A stretch of 64,000 nucleotides of DNA, taken from VXYL01 sp965243095 (GTDB taxonomy: Bacteria > Pseudomonadota > Gammaproteobacteria > Pseudomonadales > Azotimanducaceae). Made by a program: the position numbers and the translations under genes. This document shows, one piece after another, positions 8,488-16,068 of the stretch. Positions within the stretch are counted from its first letter, which is position 1; each line of letters begins with the position of its first letter. The notes below the pieces were generated by a model. It searched no databases. It had not been told where the DNA came from and saw only the letters and a program-made list of their open reading frames with translations. The stretch is taken from contig OZ251530.1 of the NCBI GenBank assembly GCA_965243095.1, positions 2,914,001-2,978,000 on the forward strand, written 5' to 3'.

Positions 8488-9042
8488 ATGCCGTCGCCGG
8501 TGCGGGCGGCCAGCCACGGGGCGGCCAACGCGGCCTTGGCCGGTTGGCTGTACGTCTATTGCGCCGCCACACCGCAGGTCAGCGTCTTGGACAACGCCAC
8601 GGTGCGGCTGGACCGCGACAACGAACCGCAGCCGGACGCGCTGTTGCGCATCGACGCCGCGGCCGGCGGACAGTCCACGCTGAGCGCGGACGACTACGTC
8701 GAAGGCGCTCCGGAACTCGTCGTGGAAGTGGCCGCCAGCAGCGCCGCGTACGACATGCACGACAAGCGCAACGTCTATCGGCGCTGCGGTGTGTTGGACT
8801 ACATCGTCTGGCGCGTCCACGACCAAGCGGTGGATTGGTTCGTGCTGGTCGATGAGCGCTACCAACCCTTGCTGGCCGCGGACGGCATTTTGGAGAGCGT
8901 GACGTTCCCCGGACTGCGCTTAGCCAGCGCCGCGCTGCTCGCGAACGATGGCGCCAGTGTGCTGGCCGAACTGCGCCGCGGCATCGAGAGTCCGGCGCAC
9001 GCGGAGTTCGCCGCTCGGTTGTGCACCGCCGCGTCATCCTGA
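8488..9042 (+). CDS. Uma2-family (DUF820) PD-(D/E)XK nuclease-like protein, possibly broken at its 5' end
   Basis: The frame from ATG 8488 encodes 184 residues with the Uma2 signature: PDALLRI, then APELVVEVAASSAAYDMHDKRN and YRRCGVLDYIVW. These supply the Asp, Glu and Lys region of the fold. The family N-terminus (GDRLTRCEFERR..HKAELIEGVVH) is encoded in frame directly upstream of 8488, so the true protein is longer. The matching upstream ATG (8323) is followed after four codons by TAA (8335-8337). The gene therefore either uses a CTG start near 8380, starts short at 8488, or is a fresh pseudogene. It overlaps the end of the convergent methyltransferase gene by 9 bp. Family function is debated and includes putative endonucleases often linked to mobile DNA. 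Confidence 0.75.
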   Translation: MPSPVRAASHGAANAALAGWLYVYCAATPQVSVLDNATVRLDRDNEPQPDALLRIDAAAGGQSTLSADDYVEGAPELVVEVAASSAAYDMHDKRNVYRRCGVLDYIVWRVHDQAVDWFVLVDERYQPLLAADGILESVTFPGLRLASAALLANDGASVLAELRRGIESPAHAEFAARLCTAASS

Positions 9043-10392
9043 CGTCGCCTTTGCAACAGGCCACTCCAGAACCACCACTTCCTCACGTAGTTGCTCGCCG
9101 GTCACCGTTGATGGTCTGGTGCGGAAGAGGTCTATGCCCACCAGTTTGTAGCCGAGGGTTTGCGCCAGTTCGGCGAGCAGTTCGCCGGTGCGGATCATCA
9201 CGCGCAGGTAGGATGCCTGATCGCCCACCACGTAGGCCAGCTTGGCGCCGGGTTTGAGCGTTGGGCGCAACGACGCTAGGTGGCGGAGCATGCCGCCGAA
9301 GTAGAGGCGGGTGACGCGGTGGTAGAGGCGCTCGAAACCGGAGGTCTTGCCGAGGCTTTGGCGCCGTTGCTCGATGGCGTCCGCGATCTGGCCGATTTGT
9401 GGGTGGTCGGCCACCGCCTGATCATCCGTGTCCGCCTTGTACACGCCCCGGGTGTTGGAACGAACGAGGCCCTGTTTGAGTTGGCGTAGCTCCTGCTTGT
9501 TCCGCAGGAGGCCCAGAATCACGGATTCCAAGCGCGTGGTTCGCGTGTAGTCCTTTTCGTTGGGGTAGGGCGGGGAGGTGATCACGGCATCCACGCTGTG
9601 CGGCTCGAGGGTGCTGCCGGCATCGCGCGAATCGGCCAGTATTGCGTGTGCTGGCGGAGTGGCGTCGTTGTGCAACTGGTCGAGGTCTTCCGCCATCTTG
9701 CGTGTGGCGTGCAACCAAACATCCAGCACCGGCACATCGCGCTTGGGCTTGCCGACGCCTACTTCCGGGCCGAACTTGAGGTTGCCGATGGAGCGCACCA
9801 AAGCGCTTGCCAACGCCAGCCTGCCTAGGCGGCGGAGTTGCTCGTTGCCGCGTTCGTCGAGTGCGCCCCGCAACACGAGCGCGCGGTGCAGCGGCAGCGG
9901 GCTGATGGAGTTCTTGAGCAGCAACCGGGCTTGCTCCTCGGGCAAGCGGCACAGACTCGATACGCAAGGCGCCTCGCGTTGCGCTTCTGCGCGGGCGGGC
10001 AGCGGCAGTTCGCGGCATTCGGCGATGCCCTGTCGGGCGAATGTCCTTGCGGCGGCCAACGCCACCTCGTCGGCGTAGCGGCGGAACGCTGCGCCGCTTG
10101 GCGTCCAATCGACTTTGACGGCGCTGGCGAAGTGCGCCATCGGGTTGCATTCGACGCCAACGCTGGCAAGCCCCAGCTTCTTGCATTCGACCAAGGTGGT
10201 GCCAGTGCCGCAGAACGGATCCAGCACCACCTGCCCGGCACCGAGGCCGAAGCCGCGGACGTAATCCCGCACCAGATGGGGCGGGAAGGAGAGGACGAAC
10301 CGGTACCAATCGTGAACAGGCCGATCTTCGGGCAGCAGCCGGTTGCGTGCAGCCGCTATCGGACGCTGGCGTTGGGCGGTTGGTGCGGCCAT
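9034..10392 (-). CDS. DNA methyltransferase (N4-cytosine/N6-adenine type), orphan
   Basis: 452 residues from ATG 10392. A longer in-frame start at 10539 would run through a repeat and was rejected. The AdoMet-binding motif I is VVLDPFCGTGTTLVECKKLG (DPFCGTGT at residues 58-65), followed by SVGVECNP. The catalytic motif IV is TSPPY at residues 272-276. Motif I precedes IV by about 210 residues, which suggests the target-recognition part lies between or after them. Family role: transfers methyl from AdoMet to exocyclic amino groups in specific DNA sites. No cognate restriction gene is adjacent. The nearest candidate nuclease is the Uma2-type gene that converges on it, so an epigenetic or orphan role is as likely as restriction-modification. 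Confidence 0.88.
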   Translation of the reverse strand: MAAPTAQRQRPIAAARNRLLPEDRPVHDWYRFVLSFPPHLVRDYVRGFGLGAGQVVLDPFCGTGTTLVECKKLGLASVGVECNPMAHFASAVKVDWTPSGAAFRRYADEVALAAARTFARQGIAECRELPLPARAEAQREAPCVSSLCRLPEEQARLLLKNSISPLPLHRALVLRGALDERGNEQLRRLGRLALASALVRSIGNLKFGPEVGVGKPKRDVPVLDVWLHATRKMAEDLDQLHNDATPPAHAILADSRDAGSTLEPHSVDAVITSPPYPNEKDYTRTTRLESVILGLLRNKQELRQLKQGLVRSNTRGVYKADTDDQAVADHPQIGQIADAIEQRRQSLGKTSGFERLYHRVTRLYFGGMLRHLASLRPTLKPGAKLAYVVGDQASYLRVMIRTGELLAELAQTLGYKLVGIDLFRTRPSTVTGEQLREEVVVLEWPVAKATSG

Positions 10393-10457
10393 GGGAAGGC
10401 TCGGCGGATGGTGGCGAGTTGCGTGGCGGCAGTGTACAGCAGCCGGCCGTGCGGGTT

Positions 10458-10527
10458 CCTGGGAGCGCGGGCGTCTCGCCCGCATCCTCTGTTCACCTTG
10501 TGCGGGCGAGACGCCCGCGCTCCCAGG
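10458..10527. repeat. Large perfect inverted repeat (27-bp arms) built from the dispersed core
   Basis: The arm 10458-10484 (CCTGGGAGCGCGGGCGTCTC and following) is the exact reverse complement of 10501-10527, with a 16-nt loop. Each arm is the first half of the dispersed repeat core, so this copy looks like two half-cores joined head to head. It lies between the divergent starts of the methyltransferase and the DUF3450 gene and could affect both promoters. Confidence 0.85.
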
Positions 10528-10558
10528 GAAGCTCGGCATGTCTTATGCTTACGTTGCC

Positions 10559-11353
10559 ATGCAGCAATCCACGGTACGCACTTTCCGCCGCAACGTCGGC
10601 GTCGCGCTGGCCACCTCGCTCGCGGCGTTGGCGGCCGTCGCGCAGCCCGAGCAGGACATCGGCGAAGTGTTTGCCGCGCAAGCCCGCACCACCGAGGCGG
10701 CGCAGCAGACGCAAGAGCGGGTGGACGCGCTGGCGGACGAGGCGCGGGCGCTCACCGGCGAGTACCGGCTGAAGCTGCAAACGCTGGATCAGACGCGGCG
10801 CTACAACGCGAACTTGCAGCGCACCGTGGCTGACCAGCAGCGCGAGATGGCTTCGCTGACGCGGCAGATCGAGGACTTCGGCTCGTTGGAGCGCGGCATC
10901 GTGCCGTTTCTGCTGGACAGCGTGGACGCGCTGGCGGAATTCGTGCGGCTGGACGTGCCGTTTCTGCTCCAGGAACGGCGGGACCGGGTGCAGCGGTTGC
11001 GGGCGTTGATGGATCGGGCGGATGTGAGCGTCGCCGAGAAGTACCGGCGCGTCATGGACGCCTATCAGGTGGAAGCGGAATTCGGTCGCACCATCGAGGC
11101 GTGGAACGGCACGCTGGATACGGGCGACGGGCCGCGGCGGGTGGAGTTTCTGCGCATCGGCCGGGTGGTGTTGGCGTACTTGGCGCCGGATAGGCGCACC
11201 GCCGGCTACTACGACACCACGGCGCGGGAATGGCGGGCGTTGCCCGGGCGCTACCTGTCGGCGGTGCGGCAAGGGCTGCGCATCGCCCGCAAGCAAGCGG
11301 CGCCGCAAATCCTCACGCTGCCGGTGGCGGCGCCGGCGCAAGCGGTGCCATGA
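10559..11353 (+). CDS. DUF3450 periplasmic coiled-coil protein of the TonB-system operon
   Basis: 264 residues from ATG 10559; an in-frame ATG at 10538 is possible. A signal peptide ends near AAVAQ (about residue 31). A long charged coiled coil follows (QQTQERVDALADEARALTGE). The C-terminal region VEFLRIGRVVLAYLAPD with a YYD segment is characteristic of DUF3450. In Vibrio-type TonB2 loci such proteins precede the ExbB-like genes and help energise outer-membrane receptors. Its stop overlaps the next start as ATGA, so translation is coupled. It is the first gene of an eight-gene operon. Confidence 0.9.
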   Translation: MQQSTVRTFRRNVGVALATSLAALAAVAQPEQDIGEVFAAQARTTEAAQQTQERVDALADEARALTGEYRLKLQTLDQTRRYNANLQRTVADQQREMASLTRQIEDFGSLERGIVPFLLDSVDALAEFVRLDVPFLLQERRDRVQRLRALMDRADVSVAEKYRRVMDAYQVEAEFGRTIEAWNGTLDTGDGPRRVEFLRIGRVVLAYLAPDRRTAGYYDTTAREWRALPGRYLSAVRQGLRIARKQAAPQILTLPVAAPAQAVP

Positions 11354-12747
11354 AGCGCTGGTTGTTTTCCGTCGCGCTTCTGGCGTCCATCTGTGCGGTG
11401 CCGGCGCTGGGGCAGCAGGAAGATGCCGTTGCTGCCACCGCCGACGCGGACGCGCCGCAAACCCCGAACACCGTGGCCGAGCTGTTGCGCTTGGTGCGGG
11501 AAGACGCCGAAAACGCCGGCCGCCGCAACGCCGAGCGCATCGCGCGGTTCGAGGCGAACCGCGACGAGCGGGCGCGGCTGCTTGAGGAGGTCAGCGGCGA
11601 ACTGGCCGCCGCCGAACGCGAGGGCGAGGCGCTGAGCGTGGCGTTCGAGCGCAACGAGGGCGAACTGCGGGCGCTGGAGGAGCGGCTGGCGGTGCGGGTG
11701 GGCAACTTCGGCGAGTTGTTCGGCGTGGTGCGGCAGGTGGCGGGCGACACCAAGGGCGTCGTCGATGCCTCCCTCGTGTCGGCCCAGCGGCCGGGCCGGG
11801 GAACGAATGCCGGACGCATCGCCGAAGCCCGCGAACTGCCCGGTCTGGACGAACTGCGGGCCTTGCAGATCCTGCTCTTGGAAGAGATGGTCGCTTCTTC
11901 CGAAGTGGCGCGGTTCAACGCCGAAGTGACGGACGCGGCCGGCGCGCTGGGCGAAGGCGAAGTGGTGCGCGTGGGCGCGTTCAACCTCGTGCGCGGCGCG
12001 GACTACCTCGCCTTCGACGGCGAGACCGGCGCGGTGCAAACCTTGCCGCGCCAGCCGCCCGGGCGCCACCGGGCGTTGGCGGAAGCGCTGCACGAGGCCA
12101 CCGAAGGGCCGGTGCCGATGGCGCTCGATCCCACCCGCGGCCAACTGCTCGGCTTGCTAATCCAAACGCCGGATTTGGCGGAGCGCATTCGACAAGGCAG
12201 CTATGTCGGCTACGTGATCATCGGCATGGGCGCGCTGGGCGCGGGGTTGGGGCTGTGGCGGCTGGCGTTCCTGCAAGTGTTGCGCCGCCGCGTCCAAGTG
12301 CAGCTAAGAGACACCGAAGCCCGGGGCGACAACCCCCTCGGCCGCGTCTTCAGCGCCTTCGACGAGCACCGCCACCTGCCGGTGGAGGCGCTGGGGTTGC
12401 GTTTGGACGAGGCCGTGCTGCGCGAAACGCCGGCGCTGGAACGCTGGCAGGGCATCGTGAAGGTGTTCGCGGCGCTTGCGCCTTTGCTGGGTCTGCTCGG
12501 CACGGTGGTGGGCATGATCATCACCTTCCAGCAACTCACCTTGTTCGGCACCGGCGACCCGAAGTTGATGGCCGGCGGCATCTCCCAAGCGTTGATGACC
12601 ACCGTGCTTGGCTTGATCGTCGCCATCCCGCTGTTGCTGCTGCACAGCGCCTTGGCCAGCGTCAGCCGTGCGCTGGTGGACCTGCTGGAGGAGCAAAGCG
12701 TCGGCTTGGTGGCCCGCCGCGCCGCCGGCGCGTCGCCATCGCCATGA
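11350..12747 (+). CDS. Long ExbB/TolQ-like protein with periplasmic coiled-coil extension (TtpC type)
   Basis: 465 residues. A signal peptide (about residues 1-21) leads into a long periplasmic charged helical part (ERIARFEANRDERARLLEEV). Three membrane spans then occur in the C-terminal half. The MotA/TolQ/ExbB core reads LAPLLGLLGTVVGMIITFQQ with GISQALMTTVLGLIVAIPLL. Standard ExbB proteins lack the long N-terminal part. This architecture is that of TtpC, which stabilises TonB2 systems. Start ATG 11350 overlaps the upstream stop by 4 nt. It is predicted to form the proton-channel complex with the ExbB and ExbD proteins that follow. Confidence 0.9.
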   Translation: MKRWLFSVALLASICAVPALGQQEDAVAATADADAPQTPNTVAELLRLVREDAENAGRRNAERIARFEANRDERARLLEEVSGELAAAEREGEALSVAFERNEGELRALEERLAVRVGNFGELFGVVRQVAGDTKGVVDASLVSAQRPGRGTNAGRIAEARELPGLDELRALQILLLEEMVASSEVARFNAEVTDAAGALGEGEVVRVGAFNLVRGADYLAFDGETGAVQTLPRQPPGRHRALAEALHEATEGPVPMALDPTRGQLLGLLIQTPDLAERIRQGSYVGYVIIGMGALGAGLGLWRLAFLQVLRRRVQVQLRDTEARGDNPLGRVFSAFDEHRHLPVEALGLRLDEAVLRETPALERWQGIVKVFAALAPLLGLLGTVVGMIITFQQLTLFGTGDPKLMAGGISQALMTTVLGLIVAIPLLLLHSALASVSRALVDLLEEQSVGLVARRAAGASPSP

Positions 12748-12775
12748 CGCGCTCTTGCCCGCACCGGCCCGCGCG

Positions 12776-13315
12776 ATGAGTTTCTTCTACGAAATCGCCG
12801 ACGCCGTGCGCGCCTTCGTAGCGCTTGGCGGCCCGGTGCTGTACGCCATCGGCGTGGTGACGGCGCTGATGTGGGCGCTCATCCTGGAACGCCTTTGGCA
12901 CGGCTTGCGGGTGCTGCCGCGAGAAGCCCGCGCGGCGCGAACCGAGTGGCTGGCGGAACGCGGCCGGCAAGTGGACGAGTGGTTCGTGCTGCACGTGCGC
13001 AGCGCGATTCTCTCCCGCGTCGGCCAAAGCGCCCGTCGCAACTTGGCGCTTATCGAAACGCTGCTGCGGATTCTGCCGCTGCTCGGGCTGCTCGGCACGG
13101 TGTGGGGCATGGTGCGCGTCTTCGACGTGATGACCGTGTTTGGCACCGGCAACGCCCGGGTGATGGCGAGCGGCGTTTCGCAAGCCACCGTGCCGACGAT
13201 GGCGGGGCTGGTGGCCGCGCTTTCCGGCCTCTGCTTCGTGTATTGGCTGCGGCAACGCGCCAACCGCGAACTGCGCGCCTTGGACAGCGCGCTGCAGCTG
13301 GAGGCGGCGCCGTGA
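12776..13315 (+). CDS. exbB: ExbB-type biopolymer transport protein
   Basis: 179 residues from ATG 12776, 28 bp after the previous gene. Three predicted spans: about 15-37 (GGPVLYAIGVVTALMWALIL), 98-120 and 140-160. The conserved LRILPLLGLLGTVWGMVRVF and GVSQATVPTMAGLVAALSGL are the MotA/TolQ/ExbB signature. In this family the pentamer surrounds ExbD helices and converts proton flow into TonB motion. Its stop overlaps the ExbD start as GTGA. Confidence 0.92.
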   Translation: MSFFYEIADAVRAFVALGGPVLYAIGVVTALMWALILERLWHGLRVLPREARAARTEWLAERGRQVDEWFVLHVRSAILSRVGQSARRNLALIETLLRILPLLGLLGTVWGMVRVFDVMTVFGTGNARVMASGVSQATVPTMAGLVAALSGLCFVYWLRQRANRELRALDSALQLEAAP

Positions 13316-13719
13316 CGCGCCGGCGGCGCAGCCGGCGGGGCGAAGAAACCGCCATCAACATCACGCCGCTGCTGGACATCGTGTTCATCCTGCTCATCTT
13401 CTTCATCGTCACCACGTCGTTTGTCAAGGAGTTCGGCGTGGACATGAACCGGCCGTCGAACGCGCCGGTGCAGGAACGCGAGCGCGCTGACGTGATCGCC
13501 GTGCGCGTCACCGCCGACGGGGACGTCTTCGTGGAGAACCGCGCCGTGGATCTGCGCGCCGTGCGCGCCAACATCGAGAGCGGCCTGGCGCGCAAGGCGG
13601 AAGCGTCGGTGGTGGTGGTGGCGCACCGCGCCGCGGACGCCGGCCTCATGGTACGCGTGGTGGATCAAGCGCGGGTGGCGGGCGCGGCGAACGTGTCGCT
13701 GGCCGCGGCCGCCGAGTAA
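13312..13719 (+). CDS. exbD: ExbD-type biopolymer transport protein (first copy)
   Basis: 135 residues from GTG 13312. The N-terminus is basic, followed by ETAINITPLLDIVFILLIFF, where the membrane-embedded Asp is the conserved proton-carrying residue. A periplasmic domain follows with VRVTADGDVFVENRAVDL and VVVVAHRAADAG. It partners with the adjacent ExbB. The GTGA overlap indicates translational coupling. A second ExbD lies 21 bp downstream. The two are similar but not identical, which suggests a hetero-dimer or subfunctional pair. Confidence 0.92.
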   Translation: MTRRRRSRRGEETAINITPLLDIVFILLIFFIVTTSFVKEFGVDMNRPSNAPVQERERADVIAVRVTADGDVFVENRAVDLRAVRANIESGLARKAEASVVVVAHRAADAGLMVRVVDQARVAGAANVSLAAAAE

Positions 13720-13740
13720 GGCCGCGCCGGGGACGCGACG

Positions 13741-14148
13741 ATGGCGGTGAGATACGCCCGCGCCGAGGAGGACGAGAGCGAAATCGGCCTCACGCCGATG
13801 CTCGACGTGGTGTTCATCCTGCTCATCTTCTTCATCGTGTCCACCTCGTTCGTCAAGGAGCCCGGGCTGTCGCCGCAACGCCCGTTGGCGGAAACGGCGG
13901 CGGCGAAGGCGCGCGGCAACATCCTCATCGGCGTGTCGGCCACGGACGCCATCTGGATGCACAAGCGCCGGGTGGAACTGGATGACGTGCGCTCGCTGGT
14001 GGAAACGGTGGTGGTGGAGAACCCGGAAAGCAGCGTGGTGGTGGTGGCGGATCGGCGCGCCTCCACCGGCGTGGTGATCGATGTGATGGATCGCGCCCGC
14101 GCCGCCGGCGTGAGCAACATCGCCGTCGCCGCCGAACCGGAGGCCTGA
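13741..14148 (+). CDS. exbD: ExbD-type biopolymer transport protein (second copy)
   Basis: 135 residues from ATG 13741. It has the same layout as the first copy: EIGLTPMLDVVFILLIFFIV contains the conserved Asp, then STSFVKEPGL and a periplasmic domain with SVVVVADRRASTGVVIDVMD. Tandem exbD genes are usual in TonB2-type loci. TonB begins 4 bp after the stop. Confidence 0.92.
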   Translation: MAVRYARAEEDESEIGLTPMLDVVFILLIFFIVSTSFVKEPGLSPQRPLAETAAAKARGNILIGVSATDAIWMHKRRVELDDVRSLVETVVVENPESSVVVVADRRASTGVVIDVMDRARAAGVSNIAVAAEPEA

Positions 14149-14151
14149 GGG

Positions 14152-14793
14152 GTGGGGCGGCGTTTGGGGCTGCGCGGTTTGGGCTTTCTGGCCGGCGGGC
14201 TGGCGGTGGCGTTGGCGCTGTTTCTGGTGATGCACGCGCTCATTCAGAGCGGCCGCGACGAGCGCTCGGCCGCGTCGGCCGGCGCCATCGTGGACATGGT
14301 GCGGGTGCGCGAAGACGAGGTGTTGCGCACGAAGCAGCGCGTCCGCCCGAAAAAGCCGCCGCCGCCGAAGGAGCCGCCGCCACCGCCGCGGTTGCGCCTC
14401 GCGGACACGAACAAGCCGGTGCGGCAGATGGCCCGCATCGAGATGCCGCGAATCGAGATTCCCGCCGGTGCGGGCGCCGGGCCGTACCTCGGCAAGTGGA
14501 ACGCGGGCGACCCGGCGGCCGAGGGCGAAGCCGTGCCCATCGTGCGCATCGACCCGCAGTGGCCGCGCCAAGCCTTGGAGGAGGGCACCGAGGGCTTTGT
14601 GCGCGTGGAAGTGCTGATCGGCACCGACGGCGGCGTCATGGACGTGCGCGTGCAGGAGTCTGCGCCCGGCCGGTTGTTTGTGCGCAACGCCCTGCGTGCG
14701 GTGCGGCGCTGGAAGTTCAAGCCGCGCATCGTCGACGGCGCGCCGGTGGAACGCTGGGCGACCACCACCATCGAATTCAAGATGGCGCGGTGA
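14152..14793 (+). CDS. tonB: TonB family protein
   Basis: 213 residues from GTG 14152. One N-terminal span (about 10-30, LGFLAGGLAVALALFLVMHA) is followed by a proline/lysine-rich stretch (RPKKPPPPKEPPPPPRLRL, about residues 64-82) that spans the periplasm. A C-terminal TonB domain has PQWPRQALEEGTEGFVRVEV and ALRAVRRWKFKPRIVDG. It transmits the ExbB/ExbD proton-motive energy to TonB-box receptors, which here plausibly include those at 1-1967 and 21105-24065. It lies between exbD and the TPR gene with gaps of 3 bp each side. Confidence 0.93.
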   Translation: MGRRLGLRGLGFLAGGLAVALALFLVMHALIQSGRDERSAASAGAIVDMVRVREDEVLRTKQRVRPKKPPPPKEPPPPPRLRLADTNKPVRQMARIEMPRIEIPAGAGAGPYLGKWNAGDPAAEGEAVPIVRIDPQWPRQALEEGTEGFVRVEVLIGTDGGVMDVRVQESAPGRLFVRNALRAVRRWKFKPRIVDGAPVERWATTTIEFKMAR

Positions 14794-14796
14794 GCC

Positions 14797-16068
14797 GTGC
14801 GCCGGACGCTGGTTTCCTTGGCGTTGGCCGGATTTGCCGCGGGGGCGTGGGCCGATCCTGCCGAATCCTTGCCCACTTGGCATCCGCTGCGGCCGGCGCG
14901 CGCGGCCGAGCAGCGCCCTGAACCGAACACCTCGATGAGCGAACGGGTGTATCGGCAACTCGCCCGCGTCCACGAACTGCTCGGCGACGGCAAGCTGGAC
15001 GACGCGCTGGCGGGCCTGGACCGCCTCGGCACCCGCAATCTGGGGCCCTACGAGCTCGCGCAAGTGCATCAGACGTTCGGCTTCATCCACGCGCAGCAGG
15101 GCCGCGACGACGCCGCGTTGGCCGCCTTCGAGCGCTGCATCGCGCTGGACGCGCTGCCGACGTTCGCGCAGCAAGGCGTGGTGTTCTCCGTGGCGCGCTA
15201 CTACGCCGGCCAGGCGCGCTACCGCGAATCCAACCAAGCCGCCATGCGCTGGTTCCGCTTCGCGCCCGAACCCGGCGCGGACGCCTACATGCTCGTCGGC
15301 GTCAATCACGTGCAGCAGGACGACCTGCCGGCGGGCCTTCCGTATGTGCGCCGCGCCAACGCCATCGCCCCGCCGCGCGAGGCGTGGATGCGCGTGGAGC
15401 TCGCCATCTTGGTGGAAACCGGCCAGCGTGACGCGGCCATCGCGCTGGCGGAGGAGATCGTCAACCTGTGGCCGGACAAGGCGCGGCACTACGAGACGTT
15501 GGCGGGGCTTTTGCTGGACGCCGGACAGGACGCGCGCGCGCTTTCCGTGCTGACGGTTCCGTGGCTGGCCGACCTCTTCCGCGAGGAACGCCAGATCTTG
15601 ACGCTGGCCCGCCTCAACCTGCACCTGAACAATCCGGCGCGAGGTGCCGCGGTGCTGGCCGCGGCGCTGGGCGACGGGCGCGTGCCGCCCACCGTGGCGA
15701 ATCTGGAGTTGTTGCTGAACGCTTGGACCGCCGCCCGCGAAACGGCGCAAGCCGCCGCCGTGACGGATCAGCTGGCGGCGACGGCCGAGCACGGCGAATA
15801 CCACCTGCGGCGCGCGCTGCTGGACAGCGAGGACGGCGACTGGCCCGGCGTTGCCGCCGCCGCGGAACAGGCGTTGGCGAAGGGCGGGCTGGCGCGGCCG
15901 GGCGAGGCCTGGGTGCTGCACGGCGTGGCGCTGGCGGAGATGGCGCGTTTTCCCGCCGCGCTGGAGGCGTTCGAGGGGGCGATGCGCGAGGGCCCGGAGG
16001 CGACGCGCCGGAACGCCGAGGCGTGGATGCGCTATGTGCGAATCCGCGCCGCCGAAGCGGTGCCGTGA
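14797..16068 (+). CDS. Exported TPR-repeat protein of the TonB operon
   Basis: 423 residues from GTG 14797. A signal peptide ends at AAGAWA (about residue 19). The rest is alpha-helical with TPR-like units, for example VHQTFGFIHAQQGRDDAALA, FERCIALDALPTFAQQGVVF and ALAEMARFPAALEAFEGAMR. Similar TPR proteins close many TonB2-type operons, where they are thought to act as periplasmic scaffolds. The stop overlaps the next start as GTGA. Confidence 0.88.
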   Translation: MRRTLVSLALAGFAAGAWADPAESLPTWHPLRPARAAEQRPEPNTSMSERVYRQLARVHELLGDGKLDDALAGLDRLGTRNLGPYELAQVHQTFGFIHAQQGRDDAALAAFERCIALDALPTFAQQGVVFSVARYYAGQARYRESNQAAMRWFRFAPEPGADAYMLVGVNHVQQDDLPAGLPYVRRANAIAPPREAWMRVELAILVETGQRDAAIALAEEIVNLWPDKARHYETLAGLLLDAGQDARALSVLTVPWLADLFREERQILTLARLNLHLNNPARGAAVLAAALGDGRVPPTVANLELLLNAWTAARETAQAAAVTDQLAATAEHGEYHLRRALLDSEDGDWPGVAAAAEQALAKGGLARPGEAWVLHGVALAEMARFPAALEAFEGAMREGPEATRRNAEAWMRYVRIRAAEAVP

